From positions 9,610,843 through 9,674,842 of the forward strand of contig NC_084597.1 of NCBI RefSeq assembly GCF_033807715.1: a stretch of 64,000 bases of DNA, in the 5' to 3' direction. The DNA comes from Cololabis saira (Eukaryota; Chordata; Actinopteri; Beloniformes; Belonidae). The notes under the pieces were generated by a model. The model was not told the DNA's origin, ran no database searches, and was given only the letters and a program-made list of their open reading frames with translations. Position numbers and translations under genes: made by a program. Below, piece after piece: positions 22,307-34,604 of this stretch (positions within the stretch are counted from its first letter, which is position 1; each line of letters opens with the position of its first letter).

Positions 22307-22450
22307 TCAATTTGTCACCAGGTGGGCTAGATTGTATTCACCAGATACTCCCCTTGGTATGACAATAGCATCAAAATAAGTTGGAGTGTTTTTTGTCAGG
22401 TCAAAAAAGGCTGTGGGCGCGAAATTCTTGGGTTTTTTGGGATGGATCAG
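22307..22450 (-). pseudogene. Possible envelope-related fragment at the edge of the tandem array
   Basis: On the - strand the frame reads HPKKPKNFAPTAFF, DLTKNTPTYFDAIVIPRG and ends NLAHLVTN. It looks like protein sequence, in the same orientation as the envelope tail downstream. At its left end it fuses directly to array unit 1. I infer the envelope link from position and a vague motif memory. Confidence 0.3.
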
Positions 22451-22859
22451 GTGTAAAAAAGGAAACACATCAACATTTGTCCCAGTTTTAAGGAATAAAG
22501 TGTCTTTAGGAGGGTCAACCCTCCCTAACCCGCCCTCTGACAATGATCCATCCAGCTATGTTTACTACTGCTCACATTCACTACAAGATACATCAGTTGA
22601 AATAATGTATATAATTGATCAATTAAAGGGGACCTATTATGAAAAACACGTTTTTTCTTGTTTTAACATGTATAAAGTGGTCTCCCCTCACCCTGCCAAC
22701 ACAGGAAAGATGAAATCCCATGAATTTCTGCAAGGTCTGTACCCCCGCCCGGCAGAATCCCCCAGTGTCATGTGACTTTTTTGAGCCGTTCAGATTCCGC
22801 TCCTGTCGTTACGTAACGACGGGAGCAGATTTCCATAGGTCCGGCAGCCTGCAATTTAC

Positions 22860-23040
22860 CAGGATTGACAATACCCACATCAGACAGATAAGCTTTAATA
22901 ATAGCTCTAATGCTATCCTTACTCCGTTTATCACTGACCTCCAACTTGAAATGGTCAGCAATCCTCAACAACTGATCACGTGTGTAGTACTCCAAAGACT
23001 CCTCTGATGGAGCTTTCAAAAAATCCTCCACACTAGCCAT
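22860..23040 (-). CDS. SAP-like first coding exon, copy 1 (open)
   Basis: Sixty codons plus one base run from ATG at 23040 to a donor G|GTAAAT at 22859. The protein reads MASVEDFLKAPSEESLEYY, TRDQLLRIADHFKLEVSDKR and SKDSIRAIIKAYLSDVGIVN P. The TRDQLLxxADHFxLExSDKRxKxxIxxxIKxxL part has the helix-turn-helix spacing of a SAP-like motif. Similar N-termini precede gag-like or transposon-derived proteins in many fish genomes; that link is from memory. The exon ends in phase 1. Upstream on the - strand there is a CCATGG start context; the 23220-23540 part is GC-richer and could be promoter. If transcribed, the next acceptor downstream is a micro-exon in the neighbouring unit, but none lies to the left of unit 1. 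Function unknown. Confidence 0.5.
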
Positions 23041-23799
23041 GGTTATCAACCAGCCCAATTACCTGTCCAAACACAGACTATACAAACCAATGCAAAAAAA
23101 ACCCAAACTGCAGTGCTTAACCTGTAGCACACTGAGCTCACACAGTCCCCCCACAGCCAAAACGTCACCGTAGCCCCGTCCCTCTAACTGCCTAACCAGA
23201 ATCTAGCTAAGCTCCCCCTAGTCTTCAGGTATTTGGTGGTGGGTATTTACGCACTAAAGCCCGTCAGCCCGGCAAAGCAACCACTAAATGGCGACTCACC
23301 TGCAGCTGCGGATGTGCCCCCGAGACAACTGCTCCAGCCACTTTCACACCACACTAACACGCCCCCAAACCAACTCCAAAGGGAACTCGCTCTTAAGCCT
23401 AACAGGGACAGAAGCAACAGCGACTTAATACGGCTGCGCACACACAGGATCCCACAAACTCAGTCCCTAAAAAACAACACCAGCACAACACAGCCTGGAA
23501 CAAAACAATCTCCTCAGAACAGAAACAGAACAGAACAGAAATAATGTATATAATTGATCCATTAAAGAATAATTGAATTAGTCAAAGTGATTAAAGTATC
23601 AAAAAGAAGGATTATTTCAGTAGTAAAACTCATACATGAACTGCAGTAAATAACAGCTGGATAGAACATTGTCAGGAGACCCTCCTAAAGCTCTGTATTT
23701 CTCTACTTTAAAGTAATCTACAGTCCTAATAAAATTCATCTACAATCATTCACTTACCTTCATACAATCTTAACATTACTAAAGACAAAGTTTTTTTCT

Positions 23800-24135
23800 T
23801 TCAACATTAATCTAGTTATTTCAACATCAATCTCGATATTTTGACTTTTTTCTGGACATTTCAACTTTTTTCTGGACATTGAGTTTTTTCTCAACATTTT
23901 GACTTTTTTTCTCGACATTTCGACTTTTTTCTCGACATTTTGACTTTTTTCTGGAAATTGTACTTCAACATTAATCTCGTCATTTCAACATCAATCTCGA
24001 TATTTTGACTTTTTTCTGGACATTTAGACTTTTTTCTCGACAATTTGACTTTTTTCTCGACATTTTCACTTTTTTCTCGACATTTTCACTTTTTTCTGGA
24101 AATTGTACTTCAACATTAATCTCGACATTCTATTT
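23800..24135 (+). repeat. 20-bp minisatellite C in unit 1
   Basis: Repeats of TTTTGACTTTTTTCTCGACA alternate with a longer word GGAAATTGTACTTCAACATT+AATCTCGACATT. The - strand translates to Lys/Arg/Ser-rich frames (MSRKKSKCREKSQN) that are repeat shadows, not genes. The same block recurs in units 2, 6, 7, 9-13 and at 55568-58172. Confidence 0.85.
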
Positions 24136-24193
24136 TAAAGTAATCTACAGTCCTAATCAAATTCATCTACAATCATTTGCTTACCTTCATACA

Positions 24194-24269
24194 ATCAATC
24201 ATTCACTTACCTTCATACAATCTTAAAATTACTAAAGACAGAGTTTTCTTGTTGTTTTTTTCTGCAAGA
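24194..24269 (-). other. Symmetric 51-nt micro-exon with splice sites, representative of 15 copies
   Basis: On the - strand a pyrimidine tract CTTTTCTTTCTCTTGCAG precedes 51 bases that end GAAG and are followed by a strong donor GTAAGTG. Joined in phase 1 the exon reads E-KNNKKTLSLVMLRLYE with no stop, and its own end is again phase 1, so copies could be joined in series. Acceptors lie near 24263, 25350, 25816, 27988, 28426, 30407, 32163, 33576, 34582, 36246, 37066, 39890, 40840, 42571 and 43036. Nine copies keep length and frame. A second donor 26 bases further would add an in-frame stop. Whether the array is transcribed is unknown. Confidence 0.45.
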
Positions 24270-24283
24270 GAAAGAAAAGGTAG

Positions 24284-25372
24284 TTTAAAAAAGGAAACAC
24301 ATCAACATTTGTCCCAGTTTTAAGGAATAAAGTGTCTTTAGGAGGGTCAAGCCTCCCTAACCCGCCCTCTGACAATGATCCATCCAGCTATGTTTACTAC
24401 TGCTCACATTCACTACAAGATACATCAGTTGAAATAATGTATATAATTGATCAATTTAAGAATAATTTAATTAGTCAAACTGATTAAAGTATCAAAAAGA
24501 AGGATTATTTCAGTAGTAAAACTCATACATGAACTGCAGTAAATAACAGCTGGATAGAACATTGTCAGGAGACCCTCCTAAAGCTCTGTATTTCTCTACT
24601 TTAAAGTAATCTACAGTCCTAATCAAATTTATCTACAATCATTCACTTACCTTCATACAATCAATCATTCACTTACCTTCATACAATCTTAACATTACTA
24701 AATACAAAGTTTTTTTCTTTCAACATTAATCTCGACATTTAAACATCAATCTTGATATTTTGACTTTTTTTTTTTTTCGAAATTTCTGCTTTTTTCTAGA
24801 CATTTTGACTTTTTTCTGGAAATTTTAACTTTTTTTCTGGAAATTGTACTTCAGCATTAATCTCGACATTTCAACTTTTTTCTCGACATTTTGACTTTTT
24901 TCTGGAAATTGTACTTCAACATTAATCTCGTCATTTCAACATTAATCTCGATATTTTGACTTTTTTCTGGACATTTTGACTTTTTTCTGGAAATTTCGAC
25001 TTTTTTCTCGACATTTCGACTTTTTTCTCAACATTTTGACTTTTTTTCTGGAAATTGTACTTCAACATTAATCTCGTCATTTCAACATCAATCTCGATAT
25101 TTTGACTTTTTTCCTCGGCATTTTAACTTTTTTTTTCAACATTTTGACTTTTTTCTCAACATTTTGACTTTTTTTCTCGACATTTCGACTTTTTTCTCGA
25201 CATTTTGACTTTTTTCTGGAAATTGTACTTCAACATTAATCTCGACATTCTACTTTAAAGTAATCTACAGTCCTAATCAAATTCATCTACAATCATTCAC
25301 TTACCTTCATACAACATTACTAAAGACAGAGTTTTCTTGTTGTTTTTTTCTGCAAGAGAAAGAAAAGGTAGT
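24284..25372. repeat. Array unit 2 (no B2; long minisatellite)
   Basis: Block A is followed directly by B1, with one copy of the 27-bp word. Minisatellite at about 24720-25245. The micro-exon has lost five bases (TCTTA on the + strand), which breaks its frame. Confidence 0.85.
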
Positions 25373-25841
25373 TTAAAAAAGGAAACACATCAACATTTGT
25401 CCCAGTTTTAAGGAATAAAGTGTCTTTAGGAGGGTCAAGCCTCCCTAACCCGCCCTCTGACAATGATCCATCCAGCTATGTTTACTACTGCTCACATTCA
25501 CTACAAGATACATCAGTTGAAATAATGTATATAATTGATCAATTAAAGAAGAATTTAATTAGTCAAACTGATTAAAGTATCAAAAAGAAGGATTATTTCA
25601 GTAGTAAAACTCATACATGAACTGCAGTAAATAACAGCTGGATAGAACATTGTCAGGAGACCCTCCTAAAGCTCTGTATTTTTCTACTTTAAAGTAATCT
25701 ACAGTCCTAATAAAATTCATCTACAATCATTCACTTACCTTCATACAATCAATCATTCACTTACCTTCATACAATCTTAACATTACTAAAGACAGAGTTT
25801 TTTTGTTGGTTTTTTCTGCAAGAGAAAGAAAAGGTAGTTTA
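25373..25841. repeat. Array unit 3 (no B2, no minisatellite)
   Basis: Short unit of 0.47 kb. Micro-exon length and frame kept. Confidence 0.85.
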
Positions 25842-26245
25842 GAAAAGGAAACACATCAACATTTGTCCCAGTTTTAAGGAATAAAGTGTCTTTAGGAGGG
25901 TCAAGCCTCCCTAACCCGCCCTCTGACAATGATCCATCCAGCTATGTTTACTACTGCTCACATTCACTACAGGATACATCAGTTGAAATAATGAATATAA
26001 TTGATCAATTAAAGGGGACCTATTATGAAAAACACGTTTTTTCTTGTTTTAACATGTATAAAGTGGTCTCCCCTCACCCTGCCAACACAGGAAAGATGAA
26101 ATCCCATGAATTTCTGCAAGGTCTGTACCCCCGCCCGGCAGAATCCCCCAGTGTCATGTGACTTTTTTGAGCCGTTCAGATTCTGCTCCTGCCGTTACGT
26201 AACGACGGGAGCAGATTTCCATAGGTCCGGCAGCCTGCAATTTAC

Positions 26246-27199
26246 CAGGATTGACAATACCCACATCAGACAGATTAGCTTTAATAATAGCTCTAATGCT
26301 ATCCTTACTCCGTTTATCACTGACCTCCAACTTGAAATGGTCAGCAATCCTCAACAACTGATCACGTGTGTAGTACTCCAAAGACTAGGGTCGCCACCTT
26401 TCAGAAATAGAAATAAGGGACGCCCCGATTTCAGCAGCACAGGAGCCAAAAAAAAAAGCCCCAAAACTTCTAAACTGAATAAAAATGTGTTTATTTTATA
26501 TGAAAAAACTAAATGCTTTGATTTAAAGTTTAAAGTGCTTTAATAGCATTGAACTAGCATGACTGTACAGACAGACAACCATACTAGCAACTGAAATATC
26601 CTCCTATGCTACGTATGTCCACATCAGCCCAGATGTATAATATAGCCTACAGGTGAAGAATATGGTGTAAAAGTTAATTTATTTCAATAATTCAAATATA
26701 TGGTGTAAACGTTAATTTATTTCAATAATTCAACTAGAATATGGTGTAAAAGTTAATTTATTTCAATAATTCAACTGGAATATGGTGTAAAAGTTAATTT
26801 ATTTCAATAATTCAACTAGAATATGGTGTAAAAGTTAATTTGTTTCAATAATTCAACTAAAATATGGTGTAAAAGTTAACTTATTTCAATAATTCAACTA
26901 GAATATGGTGTAAAAGTTAATTTATTTCAATAATTCAACTAGAATATGGTGTAAAAGTTAATTTATTTCAATAATTCAACTAGAATATGGTGTAAAAGTT
27001 AATTTATTTCAATAATTCAACTAGATTATGGTGTAAAAGTTAATGAAAATACGGTACAAATCGTGTCCCGTATTAGTTCAATACGGGACGCAACATTTTT
27101 TTCTCAAATAAAGGACAATTCCGTATTTTACGGGACGGGTGGCAACCCTACCAAAGACTCCTCTGATGGAGCTTTCAAAAAATCCTCCACACTAGCCAT
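26246..27199 (-). pseudogene. SAP-like first exon, copy 2, split by a hAT MITE
   Basis: The exon parts are 27151-27199 and 26246-26385. The hAT element inserted after the codons for MASVEDFLKAPSEES and duplicated CCAAAGAC. Without the element the frame would match copy 1; as it stands the exon is broken. Confidence 0.7.
26386..27150. mobile_element. hAT MITE with internal 41-bp minisatellite (family TAGGGT, copy 1)
   Basis: Ends TAGGGTCGCCACC and GGTGGCAACCCTA are inverted. The 8-bp target duplication is CCAAAGAC (26378-26385 and 27151-27158). The middle (about 26650-27045) holds about ten copies of a 41-bp repeat (AATATGGTGTAAAAGTTAAT plus TTATTTCAATAATTCAACTAG). No transposase. Confidence 0.88.
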
Positions 27200-28010
27200 G
27201 GTTATCAACCAGCCCAATTACCTGTCCAAACACAGACTATACAAACCAATGCAAAAAAAAACAAACTGCAGTGCTTAACCTGTAGCACACTGAGCTCACA
27301 CAGTCCCCCCACAGCCAAAACGTCACCGTAGCCCCGTCCCTCTAACTGCCTAACCAGAATCTAGCTAAGCTCCCCCCTAGTCTTCAGGTATTTGGTGGTG
27401 GGTATTTACGCACTAAAGCCCGTCAGCCCGGCAAAGCAACCACTAAATGGCGACTCACCTGCAGCTGCGGATGTGCCCCCGAGACAACTGCTCCAGCCAC
27501 TTTCACACCACACTAACACGCCCCCAAACGAACTCCAAAGGGAACTCGCTCTTAAGCCTAACAGGGACAGAAGCAACAGCGACTTAATACGGCTGCACAC
27601 ACAGGATCCCACAAACTCAGTGACTAAAAAACAACACCAGCACAACACAGCCTGGCACAAAACAATCTCCTCAGAACAGAAACAGAACAGAAATAATGTA
27701 TATAATTGATCCATTAAAGAATAATTTAATTAGTCAAATTGATTAAAGTATCAAAAAGAAGGATTATTTCAGTAGTAAAACTCATACATGAACTGCAGTA
27801 AATAACAGCTGGATAGAACATTGTCAGGAGACCCTCCTAAAGCTCTGTATTTCTCTACTTTAAAGTAATCTACAGTCCTAATCAAATTCATCTACAATCA
27901 TTCACTTACCTTCATACGATCAATCATTCACTTACCTTCATACAATCTTAACATTACTAAAGACAAAGTTTTTTTGTTGTTTTTTTCTGCAAGAGAAAGA
28001 AAAGGTAGTT

Positions 28011-28449
28011 TAAAAAAGGAAACACATCAACATTTGTCCCAGTTTTAAGGAATAAAGTGTCTTTAGGAGGGTCAAGCCTCCCTAACCCGCCCTCTGACAA
28101 TGATCCATCCAGCTATGTTTACTACTGCTCACATTCACTACAAGATACATCAGTTGAAATAATGTATATAATTGATCCATTAAAGAATAATTTAATTAGT
28201 CAAACTGATTAAAGTATCAAAAAGAAAGATTATTTCAGTAGTAAAACTCATACATGAACTGCAGTAAATAACAGCTGGATAGAACATTGTCAGGAGACCC
28301 TCCTAAAGCTCTGTATTTCTCTACTTTAAAGTAATCTACAGTCCTAATCAAATTCATCTACAATCATTCACTTACCTTCATACAATCTTAACATTACTAA
28401 AGACAGTTTTCTTGATGGTTTTTCCTGCAAGAGAAAGAAAAGGTAGTTT
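28011..28449. repeat. Array unit 5 (short)
   Basis: No B2 and no minisatellite. The micro-exon lacks two bases (AG of GACAGAG), breaking the frame. Confidence 0.85.
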
Positions 28450-30429
28450 AAAAAAGGAAACACATAGACATTTGTCCCAGTTTTAAGGAATAAAGTGTCT
28501 TTAGGAGGGTCAACCCTCCCTAACCCGCCCTCTGACAATGATCCATCCAGCTATGTTTACTACTGCTCACATTCACTACAAGATACATCAGTTGAAATAA
28601 TGTATATAATTGATCAATTAAAGGGGACCTATTATGAAAAACACGTTTTTTCTTGTTTTAACATGTATAAAGTGGTCTCCCCTCACCCTGCCAACACAGG
28701 AAAGATGAAATCCCATGAATTTCTGCAAGGTCTGTACCCCCGCCCGGCAGAATCCCCCAGTGTCATGTGACTTTTTTGAGCCGTTCAGATTCTGCTCCTG
28801 TCATAACGTAACGACGGGAGCAGATTTCCATAGGTCCGGCAGCCTGCAATTTACCAGGATTGACAATACCCACATCAGACAGATTAGCTTTAATAATAGC
28901 TCTAATGCTATCCTTACTCCGTTTATCACTGACCTCCAACTTGAAATGGTCAGCAATCCTCAACAACTGATCACGTGTGTAGTACTCCAAAGACTCCTCT
29001 GATGGAGCTTTCAAACAATCCTCCACACTAGCCATGGTTATCAACCAGCCCAATTACCTGTCCAAACACAGACTATACAAACCAATGCAAAAACAAAACA
29101 AACTGCAGTGCTTAACCTGTAGCACACTGAGCTCACACAGTCCCCCCACAGCCAAAACGTCACCGTAGCCCCGTCCCTCTAACTGCCTAACCAGAATCTA
29201 GCTAAGCTCCCCCCTAGTCTTCAGGTATTTGGTGGTGGGTATTTACGCACTAAAGCCCGTCAGCCCGGCAAAGCAACCACTAAATGGCGACTCACCTGCA
29301 GCTGCGGATGTGCCCCCGAGACAACTGCTCCAGCCACTTTCACACCGCACTAACACGCCCCCAAACGAACTCCAAAGGGAACTCGCTCTTAAGCCGAACA
29401 GGGACAGAAGCAACAGCGACTTAATACGGCTGCTCACACACAGGATCCCACAAACTCAGTGCCTAAAAAACAACAACACCAGCACAACACAGCCTGGAAC
29501 AAAACAATCTCCTCAGAACAGAAACAGAACAGAAATCATGTATATAATTGAGCCATTAAAGAATAATTTAATTAGTCAAACTGATTAAAGTATCAAAAAG
29601 AAGGATTATTTCAGTAGTAAAACTCATACATGAACTGCAGTAAATAACAGCTGGATAGAACATTGTCAGGAGACCCTCCTAAAGCTCTGTATTTCTCTAC
29701 TTTAAAGTAATCTACAGTCCTAATCAAATTCACCTACAATCATTCACTTACCTTCATACGATCAATCATTCACTTACCTTCATACAATCTTAACATTACT
29801 AAAGACAGAGTTTTTTTCTTTCAACATAATCTCGACATTTAAACATCAATCTCGATATTTTGACTTTTTTTTTCCCGAAATTTCAGCTTTTTTTTCGACA
29901 TTTTGACTTTTTTCTGGAAATTTTGACTTTTTTCAGGACATTTCGACTTTTTTCTCGACATTTTAACTTTTTTTCTGGAAATTGTACTTCAGCATTAATC
30001 TCGACATTTCGACTTTTTTCTTGACATTTTAACTTTTTTTTTCGACATTTTGACTTTTTCTCAACGTTTTGACTTTTTTCTCGACATTTAGACTTTTCTG
30101 GAAATTGTACTTCAACATTAATCTCGTCATTTCAACATTAATCTCGACATTTCAACTTTTTTCTCGATATTTTGACTTTTTTCTGGACATTTTGACTTTT
30201 TTCTCGAAATTTCGACTTTTTTCTCGACATTTTGACTTTTTCCTGGAAATTGTACTTCAACATTAATCTCGACATTCTACTTTAAAGTAATCTACAGTCC
30301 TAATAAAATTCATCTACAATCATTCACTTACCTTCATACAATCAATCATTCACTTACCTTCATACAATCTTAACATTACTAAAGAAAGTTTTTTTGTTGT
30401 TTTTTTCTGCAAGAGAAAGAAAAGGTAGT
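28450..30429. repeat. Array unit 6 (with B2 and minisatellite)
   Basis: B2 at about 28628-29530, minisatellite about 29815-30275. The micro-exon has a two-base loss. Confidence 0.85.
28855..29035 (-). CDS. SAP-like first exon, copy 3 (open)
   Basis: 181 bases, open, with F7C and a Y51N change compared with copy 1. The GTAAAT donor is kept. The D-box palindrome next to it is mutated in this unit. Confidence 0.45.
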
Positions 30430-32186
30430 TTAAAAAAGGAAACACATCAACATTTGTCCCAGTTTTAAGGAATAAAGTGTCTTTAGGAGGGTCAAGCCTC
30501 CCTAACCCGCCCTCTGACAATGATCCATCCAGCTATGTTTACTACTGCTCACATTCACTACAAGATACATCAGTTGAAATAATGTATATAATTGATCAAT
30601 TAAAGGGGACCTATTATGAAAAACACGTTTTTTCTTGTTTTAACATGTATAAAGTGGTCTCCCCTCACCCTGCCAACACAGGAAAGATGAAATCCCATGA
30701 ATTTCTGCAAGGTCTGTACCCCCGCCCGGCAGAATCCCCCAGTGTCATGTGACTTTTTTGAGCCGTTCAGATTCTGCTCCTGTCGTTACGTAACGACGGG
30801 AGCAGATTTCCATAGGTCCGGCAGCCTGCAATTTACCAGGATTGACAATACCCACATCACAGATAAGCTTTAATAATAGCTCTAATGCTATCCTTACTCC
30901 GTTTATCATTGACCTCCAACTTGAAATGGTCAGCAATCCTCAACAACTGATCACGTGTGTAGTACTCCAAAGACTCCTCTGATGGAGCTTTCAAAAAATC
31001 CTCCACACTAGCCATGGTTATCAACCAGCCCAATTACCTGTCCAAACACAGACTATACAAACCAATGCAAAAAAAACAAAAACAAACTGCAGTGCTTAAC
31101 CTGTAGCACACTGAGCTCACACAGTCCCCCCACAGCCAAAACGTCACCGTAGCCCCGTCCCTCTAACTGCCTAACCAGAATCTAGCTAAGCTCCCCCCTA
31201 GTCTTCAGGTATTTGGTGGTGGGTATTTACGCACTAAAGCCCGTCAGCCCGGCAAAGCAACCACTAAATGGCGACTCACCTGCAGCTGCGGATGTGCCCC
31301 CGAGACAACTGCTCCAGCCACTTTCACACCACACTAACACGCCCCCAAACGAACTCCAAAGGGAACTCGCTCTTAAGCCTAACAGGGACAGAAGCAACAG
31401 CGACTTAATACGGCTGCACACACACAGGATCCCACAAACTCAGTACCTAAAAAACAACAACACCAACACAACACAGCCTGGAACAAAACAATCTCCTCAG
31501 AACAGAAACAGAACAGAAATAATGTATATAATTGATCCATTAAAGAATAATTTAATTAGTCAAACTGATTAAAGTATCAAAAAGAAGGATTATTTCAGTA
31601 GTAAAACTCATACATGAACTGCAGTAAATAACAGCTGGATAGAACATTGTCAGGAGACCCTCCTAAAGCTCTGTATTTCTCTACTTTAAAGTAATCTACA
31701 GTCCTAATCAAATTCATCTACAATCATTCACTTACCTTCATACGATCAATCATTCACTTACCTTCATACAATCTTAACATTACTAAAGACAAAGTTTTTT
31801 TCTTTCAACATTAATCTCGATATTTTGACTTTTTTTTTTCGAAATTTTGACTTTTTTCTGGAAATTTCGACTTTTTTCTCGACATTTCGACTTTTTTTCT
31901 GGAAATTGTACTTCAGCATCAATCTCGATATTTTGACTTTTTTCTGGACATTTTGACTTTTTTCTCGAAATTTCTGCTTTTTTCTCGACATTTTGACTTT
32001 TTTCTCGACATTTTGACTTTTTTCTGGAAATTGTACTTCAACATTAATCTCGACATTTTGACTTTAAAGTAATCTACAGTCCTAATCAAATTCATCTACA
32101 ATAGTTCACTTACCTTCATACAATCTTAACATTGCTAAAGACAGTTTTCTTGTTGGTTTTTCCTGCAAGAGAAAGAAAAGGTAGTT
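30430..32186. repeat. Array unit 7 (with B2 and minisatellite)
   Basis: B2 about 30608-31515, minisatellite about 31800-32060. The micro-exon has a two-base loss. Confidence 0.85.
30837..31015 (-). pseudogene. SAP-like first exon, copy 4, frameshifted
   Basis: 179 bases; two bases are missing (ATCACAG in place of ATCAGACAG on the + strand) near the 3' end, shifting the frame before the donor. One more change, CACTG to CATTG, replaces a residue in the middle. Confidence 0.7.
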
Positions 32187-33600
32187 TAAAAAAGGAAACA
32201 CATCAACATTTGTCCCAGTTTTAAGGAATAAAGTGTCTTTAGGAGGGTCAACCCTCCCTAACCCGCCCTCTGACAATGATCCATCCAGCTATGTTTACTA
32301 CTGCTCACATTCACTACAAGATACATCAGTTGAAATAATTTATATAATTGATCAATTAAAGGGGACCTATTATGAAACACACGTTTTTTCTTGTTTTAAC
32401 ATGTATAAAGTGGTCTCCCCTCACCTTGCCAACACAGGAAAGATGAAATCCCATGAATTTCTGCAAGGTCTGTACCCCCGCCCGGCAGAATCCCCCAGTG
32501 TCATGTGACTTTTTTGAGCCGTTCAGATTCTGCTCCTGTCGTTACGTAACGACGGGAGCAGATTTCCATAGGTCCGGCAGCCTGCAATTTACCAGGATTG
32601 ACAATACCCACATCAGACAGATAAGCTTTAATAATAGCTCTAATGCTATCCTTACTCCGTTTATCACTGACCTCCAACTTGAAATGGTCAGCAATCCTCA
32701 ACAACTGATCACGTGTGTAGTACTCCAAAGACTCCTGTGATGGAGCTTTCAAAAAATCCTCCACAACAGCCATGGTTATCAACCAGCCCAGTTACCTGTC
32801 CAAACACAGACTATACAAACCAATGCAAAAAAAAAACAAAACAAACTGCAGTGCTTAACCTGTAGCACACTGAGCTCACACAGTCCCCCCACAGCCAAAA
32901 CGTCACCGTAGCCCCGTCCCTCTAACTGCCTAACCAGAATCTAGCTAAGCTCCCCCCTAGTCTTCAGGTATTTGGTGGTGGGTATTTACGCACTAAAGCC
33001 CGTCAGCCCGGCAAAGCAACCACTAAATGGCGACTCACCTGCAGCTGCGGATGTGCCCCCGAGACAACTGCTCCAGCCACTTTCACACCACACTAACACG
33101 CCCCCAAACGAACTCCAAAGGGAACTCGCTCTTAAGCCTAACAGGGACAGAAGCAACAGCGACTTAATACGGCTGCACACACACAGGAACCCACAAACTC
33201 AGTGCCTAAAAAACAACAACACCAGCACAACACAGCCTGGAACAAAACAATCTCCTCAGAACAGAAACAGAACAGAACAGAAATAATGTATATAATTGAT
33301 CAACTAAAGAATAATTTAATTAGTCAAACTGATTAAAGTATCAAAAAGAAGGATTATTTCAGTAGTAAAACTCATACATGAACTGCAGTAAATAACAGCT
33401 GGATAGAATATTGTCAGGAGACCCTCCTAAAGCTCTGTATTTTTCTACTTTAAAGTAATCTACAGTCCTAATCAAATTAATCTACAATCATTCACTTACC
33501 TTCATACGATCAATCAATCACTTACCTTCATACAATCTTAACATTACTAAAGACAGAGTTTTCTTGTTGGTTTTTTCTGCAAGAGAAAGAAAAGGTAGTT
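32187..33600. repeat. Array unit 8 (with B2, no minisatellite)
   Basis: B2 about 32366-33279. Micro-exon intact. Confidence 0.85.
32593..32773 (-). CDS. SAP-like first exon, copy 5 (open)
   Basis: 181 bases, open. It differs from copy 1 by S3V (MAVVEDF) and E13Q (APSQES). Donor GTAAAT kept. The next downstream micro-exon on the - strand, in unit 7, has the two-base loss. Confidence 0.45.
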
Positions 33601-34604
33601 TAAAAAAAGGAAACACATCAACATTTGTCCCAGTTTTAAGGAATAAAGTGTCTTTAGGAGGGTCAACCCTCCCTAACCCGCCCTCTGACAATGATCCATC
33701 CAGCTATGTTTACTACTGCTCACATTCACTACAAGATACATCAATTGAATTGATCAATTAAAGAATAATTTAATTAGTCAAACTGATTAAAGTATCAAAA
33801 AGAAGGATTATTTCAGTAGTAAAACTCATACATGAACTGCAGTAAATAACAGCTGGATAGAACATTGTCAGGAGACCCTCCTAAAGCTCTGTATTTCTCT
33901 ACTTTAAAGTAATCTACAGTCCTAATAAAATTCATCTACAATCATTCACTTACCTTCATACAATCAATCATTCACTTACCTTCATACAATCTTAACATTA
34001 CTAAAGACAAAGGTTTTTTTCTTTCAACATTAATCTCGACATTTAAACATCAATCTCGATATTTTGACTTTTTTTTCCAAATTTCGGCTTTTTTCTCAAC
34101 ATTTTGACTTTTTTCTGGAAATTTTGACTTTTTTCTCGACATTTTGACTTTTTTCTCGACATTTTAACTTTTTTTCTGGAAATTGTACTTCAACATTAAT
34201 CTCGACATTTTGACTTTTTTTTTGACATTTTGACTTTTCTCAAAATTTTGACTTTTTTTGTCGACATTTTGACTTTTTTCTCGACATTTAGACTTTTTTC
34301 TCAACATTTTGACTTTTTTCTCGACTTTTTTCTGGAAATTGTACTTCAACATTAATCTCGTCATTTCAACATTAATCTAGACATTTTGAATTTTTTCTCA
34401 ACATTTTGACTTTTTTCTGGAAATTATACTTCAACATTAATCTCGACATTCTACTTTAAAGTAATCTACAGTCCTAATCAAATTCATCTACAATCATTCA
34501 CTTACCTTCATACAATCAATCATTCACTTACCTTTATACAATATTAACATTACTAAAGACAGTTTTCTTGTTGGTTTTTTCTGCAAGAGAAAGAAAAGAT
34601 AGTT
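33601..34604. repeat. Array unit 9 (no B2; minisatellite)
   Basis: The 27-bp junction word is shortened here (CAATTGAATTGATCAATTAAAG). Minisatellite about 34020-34450. The micro-exon has a two-base loss. Confidence 0.8.

Larger units (their letters stand above)
22451..24283. repeat. Array unit 1 (with B2 and minisatellite)
   Basis: B2 insert at 22629-23540, flanked by a 27-bp direct repeat (ATAATGTATATAATTGATCA + ATTAAAG, with an A/C difference). Minisatellite at about 23800-24135. Micro-exon intact. Confidence 0.85.
25842..28010. repeat. Array unit 4 (B2 interrupted by a hAT MITE)
   Basis: B2 carries a 765-bp hAT insertion at 26386-27150. No minisatellite C. Micro-exon length and frame kept. 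Confidence 0.85.

Noticed and set aside
26640..27045. Possible CRISPR-like or centromeric array (regular 41-bp repeats)
   Set aside because: Repeats are directly adjacent with no unique spacers, lie inside a hAT element in a vertebrate genome, and show minisatellite-type variation.
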